A DNA stretch of 5,814 bases from Chitinophaga pinensis (lineage in GTDB: Bacteria; Bacteroidota; Bacteroidia; M30B66), in the NCBI GenBank assembly GCA_943333015.1, contig CALQRR010000122.1, positions 1-5,814 on the forward strand. The letters are read 5' to 3'. A program made the position numbers and the translations under genes. Below are positions 1 to 5,702 of the stretch, piece after piece (position 1 is the first letter of the stretch; each line of letters opens with the position of its first letter). The notes beneath the pieces were generated by a model. That model ran no database searches. It was not told the origin of the DNA and saw only the letters and a program-made list of their open reading frames with translations.

Positions 1-53
1 GAAGAGGTATATGACCATCAGATATAAACTAATGTTTTTCTGTAATGTGAGCA

Positions 54-75
54 CACCGGGACTTCAGTCCCGGTG
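54..75. repeat. Palindromic hairpin 1a (REP-like)
   Basis: Arms 54-63 (CACCGGGACT) and 66-75 (AGTCCCGGTG) are perfectly complementary over 10 bp around a 2-nt centre. The hairpin is followed directly by GATGA, so its right flank reads GGTGGATG. It is the first hairpin of unit 1. Confidence 0.8.
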
Positions 76-136
76 GATGAACAAAGAAGATTTCACACTT
101 TACAACGCACTGGAGATTTTGGGTAGTGAGTGTAAA

Positions 137-156
137 CCTCGGACTGAAGTCCGAGG
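137..156. repeat. Palindromic hairpin 1b (REP-like)
   Basis: Arms 137-145 (CCTCGGACT) and 148-156 (AGTCCGAGG) are perfectly complementary over 9 bp around GA. The right flank reads GAGGATGC. The core is the reverse complement of the core of hairpin 1a, but both hairpins carry GGATG on the same (right) side. Confidence 0.8.
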
Positions 157-231
157 ATGCTGTCGTGTGGCCATGAGAAGAGGTATATGACCATCAGATA
201 TAAACTAATGCTTTTCTGTAATGTGAGCAAA

Positions 232-251
232 CTGGGACTTCAGTCCCGGTG
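232..251. repeat. Palindromic hairpin 2a (REP-like)
   Basis: This is the second-unit copy of hairpin 1a. The core GGGACTTCAGTCCC and the right flank GGTGGATGAAC are kept. Two substitutions (positions 230 and 233 relative to 54 and 57) weaken the outer left arm, leaving a G-T pair and a lost end pair. Confidence 0.7.
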
Positions 252-312
252 GATGAACTTAGAAGAATGCACATGTTAACGTCACACTGCAGCATTAGGG
301 TTAATGTGAAAA

Positions 313-335
313 CCCAGACTGAAGTCCGAGGATGC
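313..335. repeat. Decayed hairpin 2b (REP-like)
   Basis: This is the second-unit copy of hairpin 1b. The right arm and flank (AGTCCGAGGATGC, 323-335) are intact. The left arm reads CCCAGACT instead of CCTCGGACT, one base shorter and substituted, so only the inner four pairs next to the centre remain continuous. It looks like a repeat copy losing its structure. Confidence 0.6.
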
Positions 336-353
336 GGGCGGGCAAACGGGCAT

Positions 354-510
354 GCGCCTCACATGACGAAGCTCACCACCAACGAAATACCCGCGTGAGG
401 GGTGGAAAGGGGCTCTGAAGGAGCGCCCCAGCGGGGCCGAAGCCCTGCACGACCCGACCGGTGACTGTGGAGCGGAAGCGAAACTGGCAACGGGCACGCC
501 CAAACAAGCA
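354..510. repeat. GC-rich multi-stem element, possible dispersed structured repeat
   Basis: This stretch is visibly richer in G and C than the rest of the window and folds into several local stems. CCTCAC (357-362) pairs with GTGAGG (395-400), and CCACC (376-380) with GGTGG (401-405). GGGGCTC (409-415) pairs with 421-428 with one bulged G and loop TGAAG. GCGGGGC (431-437) pairs with GCCCTGC (442-448) around loop CGAA. It lies between the REP-like array and the sdh terminator and holds no credible gene. From memory it resembles GC-rich elements of the type GTGAGGGGTGGAAAGGGGC that recur between genes in Bacteroidota genomes. That recollection cannot be checked here, and whether it acts as RNA or only as mobile or repeat DNA is unknown. 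Confidence 0.45.
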
Positions 511-524
511 TCACTTAAAGGCAT

Positions 525-549
525 AAAAAAAGAGGACCGGAGCCCTCTT
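525..549 (-). terminator. Intrinsic terminator of the sdhCAB operon
   Basis: Read on the minus strand, AAGAGG (544-549) pairs with CCTCTT (530-535) around an 8-nt loop, and the U tract comes from the A run at 525-531. It begins 25 nt after the sdhB stop codon, in the right orientation to end the operon transcript. Confidence 0.8.
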
Positions 550-573
550 CTATCCATTAAAATGGTGTTGGAA

Positions 574-1317
574 TTAGCTGGTGACTTTGGCGACGAGGTA
601 ATCGCGGTTCATGCGGGCGATGTTTTCGAGGCTGATGCCTTTGGGACATTCTACTTCGCAGGCGCCGGTGTTGGTGCAATTTCCAAATCCTTCGGCATCC
701 ATGAGGTCGACCATTTTTTGCACGCGGATATGGCGTTCGGGCTGACCTTGTGGCAACAATGCCAACTGGCTCACCTTGGCAGAAACGAAGAGCATGGCAG
801 ACGCATTTTTACACGTAGCAACACAGGCTCCACAACCAATGCATGCTGCGGCATCAAAGGCTTTGTCGGCATCGGGCTTGGGAATAGGCAGGCAATTGGC
901 ATCGACGGCGTTTCCGGTATTGACAGACACAAATCCGCCGGCCTGAATGATACGGTCGAAGGCAGAACGATTGACCATCAAATCCTTGATGACAGGAAAT
1001 GCTTTGGCGCGGAAAGGTTCTACGGTGATGGTTTCTCCGTCCTTGAACTTACGCATGTGCAGTTGGCACGTGGTGGTTTCTTCGGCTGGACCATGTGCGC
1101 GACCGTTGATGTGCATGGAACACATGCCACAAATACCTTCGCGGCAGTCGTGATCGAATGCAATCGGTTCATCGCCTTTGCGAACCAGATCTTCGTTCAG
1201 TACATCGAACATTTCGAGGAAGGACATGTCTTCCGACACATGATCCATCGGATATGTTTTGAATTCTCCTTTGGCCTGGTTGTTTTTCTGGCGCCAGACT
1301 TTCAGCGTGAGTTTCAT
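574..1317 (-). CDS. sdhB: Succinate dehydrogenase/fumarate reductase iron-sulfur subunit
   Basis: SdhB carries electrons from the FAD of SdhA to the quinone and heme sites of SdhC, on the cytoplasmic face of the inner membrane. The 247 residues show all three cluster motifs. The N-terminal ferredoxin domain has CREGICGMC (Cys58, Cys63, Cys66) plus Cys84 for the [2Fe-2S] centre. The C-terminal domain has [12 protein letters not shown] (Cys159, 162, 165, 169) and [12 protein letters not shown] (Cys214, 220, 224). By family precedent Cys159/162/165/224 hold [4Fe-4S] and Cys169/214/220 hold [3Fe-4S]. Length is normal and no ligand is missing. The ATG follows the sdhA stop after 26 nt without a clear Shine-Dalgarno sequence, usual in Bacteroidota. 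It is the last gene of the operon, followed by a terminator. Sequence alone does not settle whether it works mainly as dehydrogenase or fumarate reductase. Confidence 0.97.
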   Translation of the reverse strand: MKLTLKVWRQKNNQAKGEFKTYPMDHVSEDMSFLEMFDVLNEDLVRKGDEPIAFDHDCREGICGMCSMHINGRAHGPAEETTTCQLHMRKFKDGETITVEPFRAKAFPVIKDLMVNRSAFDRIIQAGGFVSVNTGNAVDANCLPIPKPDADKAFDAAACIGCGACVATCKNASAMLFVSAKVSQLALLPQGQPERHIRVQKMVDLMDAEGFGNCTNTGACEVECPKGISLENIARMNRDYLVAKVTS

Positions 1318-1343
1318 ATATCGTGTGTTTTAGATCTTGAGGA

Positions 1344-3260
1344 TTATTTGTAAGAACGTTGAACGAGTTTCACGTTATCGAACACCAGGTCTTCTTTGTG
1401 AAGTTCTTCCGGTTGTCCTTCGCCTTTGAATTCCCAGGCCGCCACGTATGCGTAGTTATCGTCGTCGCGAAGTGCTTCGCCGTCTTCCGTTTGGAATTCC
1501 TCGCGGAAGTGACCACCACAGCTTTCGTTGCGGTTCAAGGCATCGTCCATCATGAGTTCACCCAGCTCGATGAAATCGGCCACACGCATGGCTTTTTCCA
1601 GTTCCTGATTCATCTCATTGGCCGTTCCCGGAATGCGCACATTGCTCCAGAACTCAGCACGTATTTCCTGAATCATTGCTTTTCCTTTCTGCAATCCTGT
1701 TTCATTACGTCCCATACCGCAGTATTCCCACATGACCAGTCCAAGTTTCTTGTGGAAATAATCGACAGGCTGTTTTCCTTGAATGGTCATCAGTTTTTGA
1801 ATTTTAGCAGCAATTTCGTTCTCTGCTTTTTCAAATTCTGGATGATCGGTTGGGATGGCTTTGGTGCGGATGTCTTTGCTTAAGTAATCGCCAATGGTGA
1901 TAGGCAATACGAAATACCCGTCGGCCAGTCCTTGCATCAATGCAGATGCGCCCAAACGGTTTGCTCCGTGATCGGAGAAATTACATTCGCCGGTTGCGTA
2001 CAAGCCTTCAACAGTCGTCATGAGGTTGTAATCGACCCAAAGTCCGCCCATGGTATAATGCACCGCTGGATAGATGCGCATGGGTGTTTTATAAGGATTC
2101 TCGCCCGTGATCTTCTCATACATTTCGAAAAGATTTCCATAACGGGCTTCAATGGCGGGTTGACCAAGGCGGTTGATGGAATCACTGAAGTCGAGATACA
2201 CCGCCATTTTAGAAGTTCCAACGCCATATCCTGCATCACAACGTTCTTTGGCAGCACGGGATGCAATGTCACGTGGGACAAGGTTTCCAAACGCTGGATA
2301 CCGGCGTTCGAGGTAGTAATCGCGTTCTTCTTCTGGAATATCGGATCCTTTGCGGCTATCGCCTTTTTGCTTCGGTACCCAAATACGTCCGTCGTTGCGG
2401 AGTGATTCGGACATCAAGGTCAGTTTAGACTGGTGATCTCCAGAAACGGGAATACAGGTTGGGTGAATTTGTGTGAAGCACGGATTTCCGAAAAATGCTC
2501 CTTTTTTGTGTGCTTTCCAAGCGGCTGTAACGTTGCTGCCCATGGCATTGGTCGACAAAAAGAATACGTTTCCGTAACCACCAGTTGCTAACACGACGGC
2601 GTGGCCGAAATAGCGCTCGAGTTTTCCGGTCACCATATCGCGGGCAATGATTCCGCGTGCTTTACCATCGATGAGAACTACATCCATCATTTCGTGACGG
2701 CTGTACATTTCAACTTGCTTGCGTCCAATCTGGCGGCTCAGTGCAGAATATGCACCTAAGAGCAGCTGCTGTCCGGTTTGACCGCGGGCGTAAAATGTTC
2801 TGGAAACCTGCACACCACCGAACGAACGGTTGTCGAGCAAACCACCATATTCGCGTGCAAAAGGAACACCTTGCGCCACACATTGGTCGATGATGGAGGT
2901 GCTGACTTCTGCCAAGCGGTGCACATTGCCTTCGCGGGAGCGGTAATCGCCACCTTTCACGGTATCGTAGAAAAGACGGTGAACACTGTCACCATCGTTT
3001 GCGTAATTTTTTGCGGCATTGATCCCTCCTTGCGCGGCAATACTGTGGGCACGGCGAGGGCTGTCCTGAAAACAGAACACTTTTACTTTATACCCCATTT
3101 CTGCCAAAGAAGCGGCAGCTGAGGAGCCTGCTAACCCAGAACCGACAACGAGGATTTCAATATGACGTTTATTCGCCGGGTTAACCAGTGGAATGCTTGA
3201 CTTGTAGCGCGTCCACTTTTCTGAGATAGGGCCTTCGGGAATTTTGGCATCCAGTTTCAT
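1344..3260 (-). CDS. sdhA: Succinate dehydrogenase/fumarate reductase flavoprotein subunit
   Basis: SdhA is the catalytic subunit, interconverting succinate and fumarate in the TCA cycle or in anaerobic fumarate respiration. The 638-residue protein has a Rossmann FAD-binding motif GSGLAG (40-45). His72 in [12 protein letters not shown] is the expected covalent FAD attachment site. Active-site blocks are HPT (266-268), SESLRNDG (284-291), LVPRDIASR (327-335, with Arg330 as likely proton-transfer arginine), HYTMGG (401-406) and GANRLGASA (432-440). The C-terminal [11 protein letters not shown] (578-588) is also conserved. An N-terminal extension of about 30 residues before the FAD fold ([11 protein letters not shown]) and the overall length match the Bacteroidota type-B enzymes. 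The ATG lies 14 nt after the sdhC stop, so the two are surely cotranscribed. No frameshift or missing key residue is seen. Confidence 0.98.
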   Translation of the reverse strand: MKLDAKIPEGPISEKWTRYKSSIPLVNPANKRHIEILVVGSGLAGSSAAASLAEMGYKVKVFCFQDSPRRAHSIAAQGGINAAKNYANDGDSVHRLFYDTVKGGDYRSREGNVHRLAEVSTSIIDQCVAQGVPFAREYGGLLDNRSFGGVQVSRTFYARGQTGQQLLLGAYSALSRQIGRKQVEMYSRHEMMDVVLIDGKARGIIARDMVTGKLERYFGHAVVLATGGYGNVFFLSTNAMGSNVTAAWKAHKKGAFFGNPCFTQIHPTCIPVSGDHQSKLTLMSESLRNDGRIWVPKQKGDSRKGSDIPEEERDYYLERRYPAFGNLVPRDIASRAAKERCDAGYGVGTSKMAVYLDFSDSINRLGQPAIEARYGNLFEMYEKITGENPYKTPMRIYPAVHYTMGGLWVDYNLMTTVEGLYATGECNFSDHGANRLGASALMQGLADGYFVLPITIGDYLSKDIRTKAIPTDHPEFEKAENEIAAKIQKLMTIQGKQPVDYFHKKLGLVMWEYCGMGRNETGLQKGKAMIQEIRAEFWSNVRIPGTANEMNQELEKAMRVADFIELGELMMDDALNRNESCGGHFREEFQTEDGEALRDDDNYAYVAAWEFKGEGQPEELHKEDLVFDNVKLVQRSYK

Positions 3261-3274
3261 AGATCGGGAGATGG

Positions 3275-3967
3275 TTAGTTATTCAACAGAAAAAACAGAG
3301 GCATTGCGGCAAAGAGCGCCGGAATAAGGATCGCAAAAACACCTACACCCAAGGCTTTGATCACCGGTGTATAGGTGTGGTGATTGAGGCCGAGTGACTG
3401 AAAAGCGCTCTGGAATCCGTGAAAGAGGTGAAACGCTAGGGCAAACATGCAGATCACATATAAGATGGCATACCATGCCTGCGCAAATGCCGCAACAACG
3501 ATGGTGTACATGTCTTTGTAGAGGATATCGCTGCCGTCGTAGGTAACCGTTGGCATGGTACCGAAATGCATTTCGAACCAGAACGTGCGCATGTGAATGA
3601 TGAGGAATGTGAGGATAAGTGTTCCGAGGATTCCCATGTTCCGGGAGCTCCAGGTAGAACTTTTGCTTTGATCTACGTTAGCATATCCCTGTGGACGTGC
3701 CCGGCGGTTGGCCGCTAAAAGCGAGAAGCCATCTATAACGTGGAGAAGAATCAATGCATAATTGACATACGACACGATTTTGATGAGCGGATTGTGCGTC
3801 ATGAAATACGTGTATTCATTGAAAGCCTGTCCACCATCATCCTTAAATAACTGAAGGTTTCCAATGCAATGCACAATAAGAAACGTACATAAGAATAGTC
3901 CGGAAAGCGCCATGAGATACTTGCGCCCGAGTGATGATTTAAACAGACCTGCCGAGACAGTTGCCAT
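3275..3967 (-). CDS. sdhC: Succinate dehydrogenase cytochrome b subunit (type B, di-heme)
   Basis: SdhC is the membrane anchor of the complex and exchanges electrons with quinone, most likely menaquinone. From the ATG at 3967 it is 230 residues with five hydrophobic helices at about 17-38, 62-86, 112-131, 155-183 and 203-228, the layout of the single-subunit b558 family. His33, His76, His125 and His180 (or His183) fall in helices I-IV and are the expected axial ligands of two hemes. An upstream in-frame TTG at 3997 would add ten residues. I reject it because it lies inside the predicted -7 promoter box and because [20 protein letters not shown] looks like a normal family N-terminus. It is the first gene of the operon, and no separate sdhD is present, as expected for type B. 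Confidence 0.95.
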   Translation of the reverse strand: MATVSAGLFKSSLGRKYLMALSGLFLCTFLIVHCIGNLQLFKDDGGQAFNEYTYFMTHNPLIKIVSYVNYALILLHVIDGFSLLAANRRARPQGYANVDQSKSSTWSSRNMGILGTLILTFLIIHMRTFWFEMHFGTMPTVTYDGSDILYKDMYTIVVAAFAQAWYAILYVICMFALAFHLFHGFQSAFQSLGLNHHTYTPVIKALGVGVFAILIPALFAAMPLFFLLNN

Positions 3968-3994
3968 AAGATCGTTTGTTTTTAAGATGGTTTG

Positions 3995-4025
3995 CAAATG
4001 TAGACACCGGTGTGGTTCGCTGCAA
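3995..4025 (-). promoter_or_regulatory. Bacteroidota-type promoter of sdhCAB
   Basis: On the minus strand TTG (4023-4025) and TACATTTG (3995-4002) are separated by 20 nt. This fits the primary sigma-factor consensus of the phylum, TTG about 20 nt before TAnnTTTG. Transcription should start near 3987-3990, giving a leader of roughly 20 nt before the ATG at 3967. The motif match is seen directly; activity is inferred. Confidence 0.75.
4004..4013. promoter_or_regulatory. Perfect palindrome in the sdhC promoter spacer, possible operator
   Basis: ACACCGGTGT is a perfect 10-bp palindrome placed between the -33 and -7 boxes, ending two bases from the -7 box. A dimeric regulator bound there would block RNA polymerase. 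A second palindrome, AACCGGTT (4047-4054), shares the core ACCGGT exactly 42 bp upstream. No regulator is identified, and chance is possible. Confidence 0.3.
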
Positions 4026-4192
4026 CATTCAATACGATGTGTTTTGAACCGGTTTAATAACCGAAGTGTGTCGGATTTGTTCGGGAGGAAAAAATAAAAT
4101 AAATGAGCACTGACAGGTGATGCGCTTTGGTTTTCAGCGACAGAAGACGAACCGGTACTGAATTATAAACTTATTTAGAATCAAACTAAATT

Positions 4193-4318
4193 ATGCAGGC
4201 AGATCTAAAAAGAGACGGAAAGCGGATTGTAGAAAGATTGGAAGGTTACGAGCAAGTGGATGTTTGCAAGATGCGGAAACGCCCCGTGCAGGAGATTCAG
4301 AAAACCGGATGTTTGTAG
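4193..4318 (+). CDS. Doubtful small ORF, 41 codons, unknown
   Basis: An ATG at 4193 opens a 41-residue frame that ends in TAG at 4316-4318, 15 nt before the lipoprotein start and on the same strand. The predicted peptide begins MQADLKRDGKRIVERLEGYE. It is strongly charged, rich in Lys, Arg and Glu, has two cysteines and no signal or membrane segment. I recognise no family. The position directly ahead of a gene on the same strand would allow a leader or cotranscribed peptide, and it could equally be the remnant of a lost gene or chance. No promoter or ribosome-binding signal supports it. Confidence 0.2.
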   Translation: MQADLKRDGKRIVERLEGYEQVDVCKMRKRPVQEIQKTGCL

Positions 4319-4333
4319 AATAACTTTAGACAG

Positions 4334-5092
4334 ATGACCCATCCTTTTCGCATGATCATGCTTTTACTCGCAGCAACTACGTTGTTTCATTCGTGCAAAA
4401 AAGACGATCCTGATCCTGTCCAATTACCTACACCTGCGCTACCTGGCAATCCGATTCCTGCGGTGGATTCGGCGAGCGGTGTTTTGGTTGCAATTCAAAC
4501 GGCCAATTACATCAACATTCCCTTGATTGGGGAAGTGAATCAAGCCATTGGAATAGGGCTGGCGTTTTTTGGAGATATTCCCAATGCCGTTTTAACCGAT
4601 GCCGGAACGGTGCAGGTCAATGAGACAGCCTTAACCCGCCAAAGTGCCGGAACGTATGTATTTACACCAGCAGTTACGTCGCCCAACGGGATTGATTTCA
4701 ATGATTCGGTGATTTGGGATGTGTCGGGAGATTCGGTGATGCAGGTTCCTGCACTGAATTACAGCGTTGCACGACCGATGCCGAGCGGGGCAAAATATTC
4801 GGGTAGTGCCACGATTCCACTAAATGCCAGTTTCACGTTAAGCTCCTCCAAAACAATTACCGATGCCGATTCGGTGATCTATCAGATTATTGGAAATGCG
4901 GCGACACTAAGAAAAATTGTTGCCGGTTCGGTGCCATCGGTGAGCTTTACGGCAGCCGAAATGACGAGTCTTTCAGCCGGAGGCGGCTATATTCAGATCG
5001 TTCCTTTCAACATCAGCTCAACATTTATTGCTGGAAAGAAATTTTATTTTGTGAATGAATCCGTCGCTACGCATGCTGTAACATTCAACTGA
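4334..5092 (+). CDS. Putative surface-exposed lipoprotein of unknown function
   Basis: The 252-residue protein starts with a lipoprotein signal peptide: Arg6, a hydrophobic stretch (about 7-18) and a lipobox LFHSC with the lipidated Cys21. The next residues, KKDDPDP, are charged and acidic. In Bacteroidota such a Lys/Asp-rich stretch right after the cysteine acts as an export signal to the outer leaflet of the outer membrane, so surface exposure is likely (inference). A proline-rich linker (about 26-43) follows. The rest is rich in Ser, Thr, Val and Asn with few charges, suggesting a beta-sandwich fold. Two similar strands, NDSVIWDVSG (122-131) and ADSVIYQIIG (178-187), hint at a weak internal repeat. 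No catalytic motif or known family is recognised. ATG codons at residues 7 and 9 are possible alternative starts but would remove the N-terminal positive charge. Confidence 0.8.
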   Translation: MTHPFRMIMLLLAATTLFHSCKKDDPDPVQLPTPALPGNPIPAVDSASGVLVAIQTANYINIPLIGEVNQAIGIGLAFFGDIPNAVLTDAGTVQVNETALTRQSAGTYVFTPAVTSPNGIDFNDSVIWDVSGDSVMQVPALNYSVARPMPSGAKYSGSATIPLNASFTLSSSKTITDADSVIYQIIGNAATLRKIVAGSVPSVSFTAAEMTSLSAGGGYIQIVPFNISSTFIAGKKFYFVNESVATHAVTFN

Positions 5093-5111
5093 GCCGTGGA
5101 AAACAGAAAAG

Positions 5112-5140
5112 TATGGCAACGAATTAAATCGCCATAATTT
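5112..5140 (+). terminator. Weak hairpin after the lipoprotein gene, possible terminator
   Basis: TATGGC (5112-5117) pairs with GCCATA (5131-5136) across a 13-nt loop, followed by ATTT. The stem is short, the loop long and the U tract poor, so termination here is uncertain. It starts 19 nt after the lipoprotein stop codon. Confidence 0.3.
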
Positions 5141-5190
5141 CGACTTGCCGAATATTTATCATTAAAACATCCATTTAAAACATACATATC

Positions 5191-5222
5191 CTGAAAAGAC
5201 AGCGCGACAAAGACTATTTTTA
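5191..5222 (+). promoter_or_regulatory. Weak candidate promoter of the receiver gene
   Basis: TATTTTTA (5215-5222) matches TAnnTTTG at all but the last position. CTG (5191-5193), one base off TTG, lies 21 nt upstream. A start near 5228 would give a leader of about 34 nt before the ATG at 5262. Two mismatches in an AT-rich region make this tentative. Confidence 0.25.
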
Positions 5223-5261
5223 CAGCGTCGGGGGCGATACGTTATTTTAAAAGATAAAAGT

Positions 5262-5681
5262 ATGTCCTTAAAACAAACGGTGCTGGTCATTGATGATGAT
5301 CCGGTGATGATTTTCATCATACAGCAGCAGTTCGCTAAGCAGTTGCCGGAAGATTCCCTCATCTGTTTTCAAGAGGCTGAAAATGCCATTGAATATTTAA
5401 AAGATTATTCGCGGGCGATGCCAGACCTAATTTTACTCGACATTAATATGCCGGGTATGAATGGCTGGGATTTTCTGGATGAATTAAAAAGTGGAAGAAT
5501 CTCAGAAGACCGAATACCTGCAGTCACCATACTCTCTTCCTCTGTTGATCCGCATGACCACATCAAGGCAAAAACGTATTCCAATGTCATCAGCTTCTTG
5601 ACCAAGCCACTTCAATTGGAAACAGTTAAAATTCTCCTGAATAAAAAAACGCCCGAAACTGAGAACAGAGACGGGCGTTGA
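5262..5681 (+). CDS. Stand-alone response regulator receiver (CheY-like) protein
   Basis: This is a cytoplasmic phosphorelay protein of 139 residues made of one REC domain with no output domain. The acidic pocket is Asp11-Asp12-Asp13 in VLVIDDDPVM. The phosphoacceptor is Asp60 in LILLDINMPGMNGWDFL. The Ser/Thr switch residue lies in ILSSS (90-94), and the conserved Lys is Lys115 in LTKPL. All residues needed for phosphorylation are present. Single-domain receivers of this kind are common in Bacteroidota, often partnered with hybrid histidine kinases, but no kinase is in the window and the pathway is unknown. The last 11 or so codons (after LLNKK) are polar, lie beyond the domain and coincide with a terminator for the convergent gene. 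The A-rich stretch before the ATG is typical for the phylum. Confidence 0.9.
   Translation: MSLKQTVLVIDDDPVMIFIIQQQFAKQLPEDSLICFQEAENAIEYLKDYSRAMPDLILLDINMPGMNGWDFLDELKSGRISEDRIPAVTILSSSVDPHDHIKAKTYSNVISFLTKPLQLETVKILLNKKTPETENRDGR
5643..5679 (-). terminator. Intrinsic terminator of the convergent T9SS-protein gene
   Basis: AACGCCCG (5648-5655) and CGGGCGTT (5672-5679) form a perfect 8-bp stem with a 16-nt loop. Read on the minus strand it is followed by a run of seven T (A run 5643-5649). It lies 23 nt after the stop codon of the minus-strand gene. There is no T run on the plus-strand side, so it should act mainly leftward. It lies entirely within the receiver coding sequence, ending at its stop codon. 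Confidence 0.8.
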
Positions 5682-5702
5682 ATTGAGTTTCCTGATTAAG
5701 AA

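Larger units (their letters stand above)
1..340. repeat. Two tandem ~176-bp repeat units carrying REP-like hairpins
   Basis: Positions 1-90 and 177-266 align without gaps at an offset of 176 and differ at only five positions by eye (35, 54, 57, 83, 84 of the first copy). The inner parts (about 91-136 and 267-310) have diverged strongly. Similarity returns around the second hairpin of each unit (137-160 and 313-335, offset 175). Each unit therefore reads: conserved 50-bp leader, hairpin with core GGGACTTCAGTCCC, spacer, hairpin with core GGACTGAAGTCC. The first unit starts at the window edge, so the array may continue to the left. No credible gene lies here. This looks like a duplicated intergenic repeat of the REP type, but the family assignment is inference. 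Confidence 0.8.
3968..4333. other. Divergent intergenic region between sdhC and the lipoprotein gene
   Basis: This 366-bp gap separates two divergently transcribed units. Its left end holds the sdhC promoter and the ACCGGT palindromes. There is also an inverted repeat CGGTT-TAAT-AACCG (4050-4063) and a third ACCGGT at 4151. The stretch from about 4085 to 4192 is AT-rich and I see no gene or strong signal in it. A doubtful small ORF fills 4193-4318. No good promoter for the lipoprotein gene was found. TAACTTTA (4321-4328) differs from TAnnTTTG at one base but lacks a TTG at the right distance and lies almost on the start codon. Confidence 0.6.

Noticed and set aside
1..340. CRISPR array
   Set aside because: The repeat period is about 176 bp with only two units, and the repeated part is about 90 bp long with internal hairpins. 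There are no short repeats with regular unique spacers, and no cas genes are present.
1..340. Insertion sequence
   Set aside because: No transposase frame and no terminal inverted repeats with target duplications are visible; only hairpin repeats are present.
282..557. 91-codon open frame on the minus strand
   Set aside because: It runs through the sdh terminator, the GC-rich stem-loop element and part of the repeat array. The peptide is low-complexity-like, rich in Pro, Ser and Arg, and has no family features.
562..1353. 263-codon open frame on the plus strand
   Set aside because: It lies fully antisense to sdhB, whose cluster motifs are unmistakable. Its protein has no recognisable domain, and the openness follows from the codon bias of sdhB.
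2018..2290. 90-codon minus-strand frame, and a similar 65-codon one at 2756-2953
   Set aside because: They are out-of-frame shadows inside sdhA on the same strand; the sdhA frame carries all the catalytic motifs.
1359..2405. Plus-strand frames of 174 and 157 codons
   Set aside because: Both are antisense to sdhA, which is continuous and complete over the same stretch.
3968..3997. TTG start adding ten residues to SdhC
   Set aside because: The codon lies in the -7 promoter box and would be outside the predicted transcript; the ATG at 3967 gives a normal family N-terminus.
3864..4097. 77-codon plus-strand frame across the sdhC start
   Set aside because: It is antisense to the sdhC N-terminus and its promoter, with no family resemblance.
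4321..4328. TAACTTTA as -7 box of the lipoprotein gene
   Set aside because: There is no TTG at 19-21 nt upstream, and the implied start site would fall on the start codon, leaving no leader.
5162..5605. Minus-strand frames of 66 codons at 5162-5362 and 5405-5605
   Set aside because: They are antisense to the receiver gene or its upstream region and show no family features.
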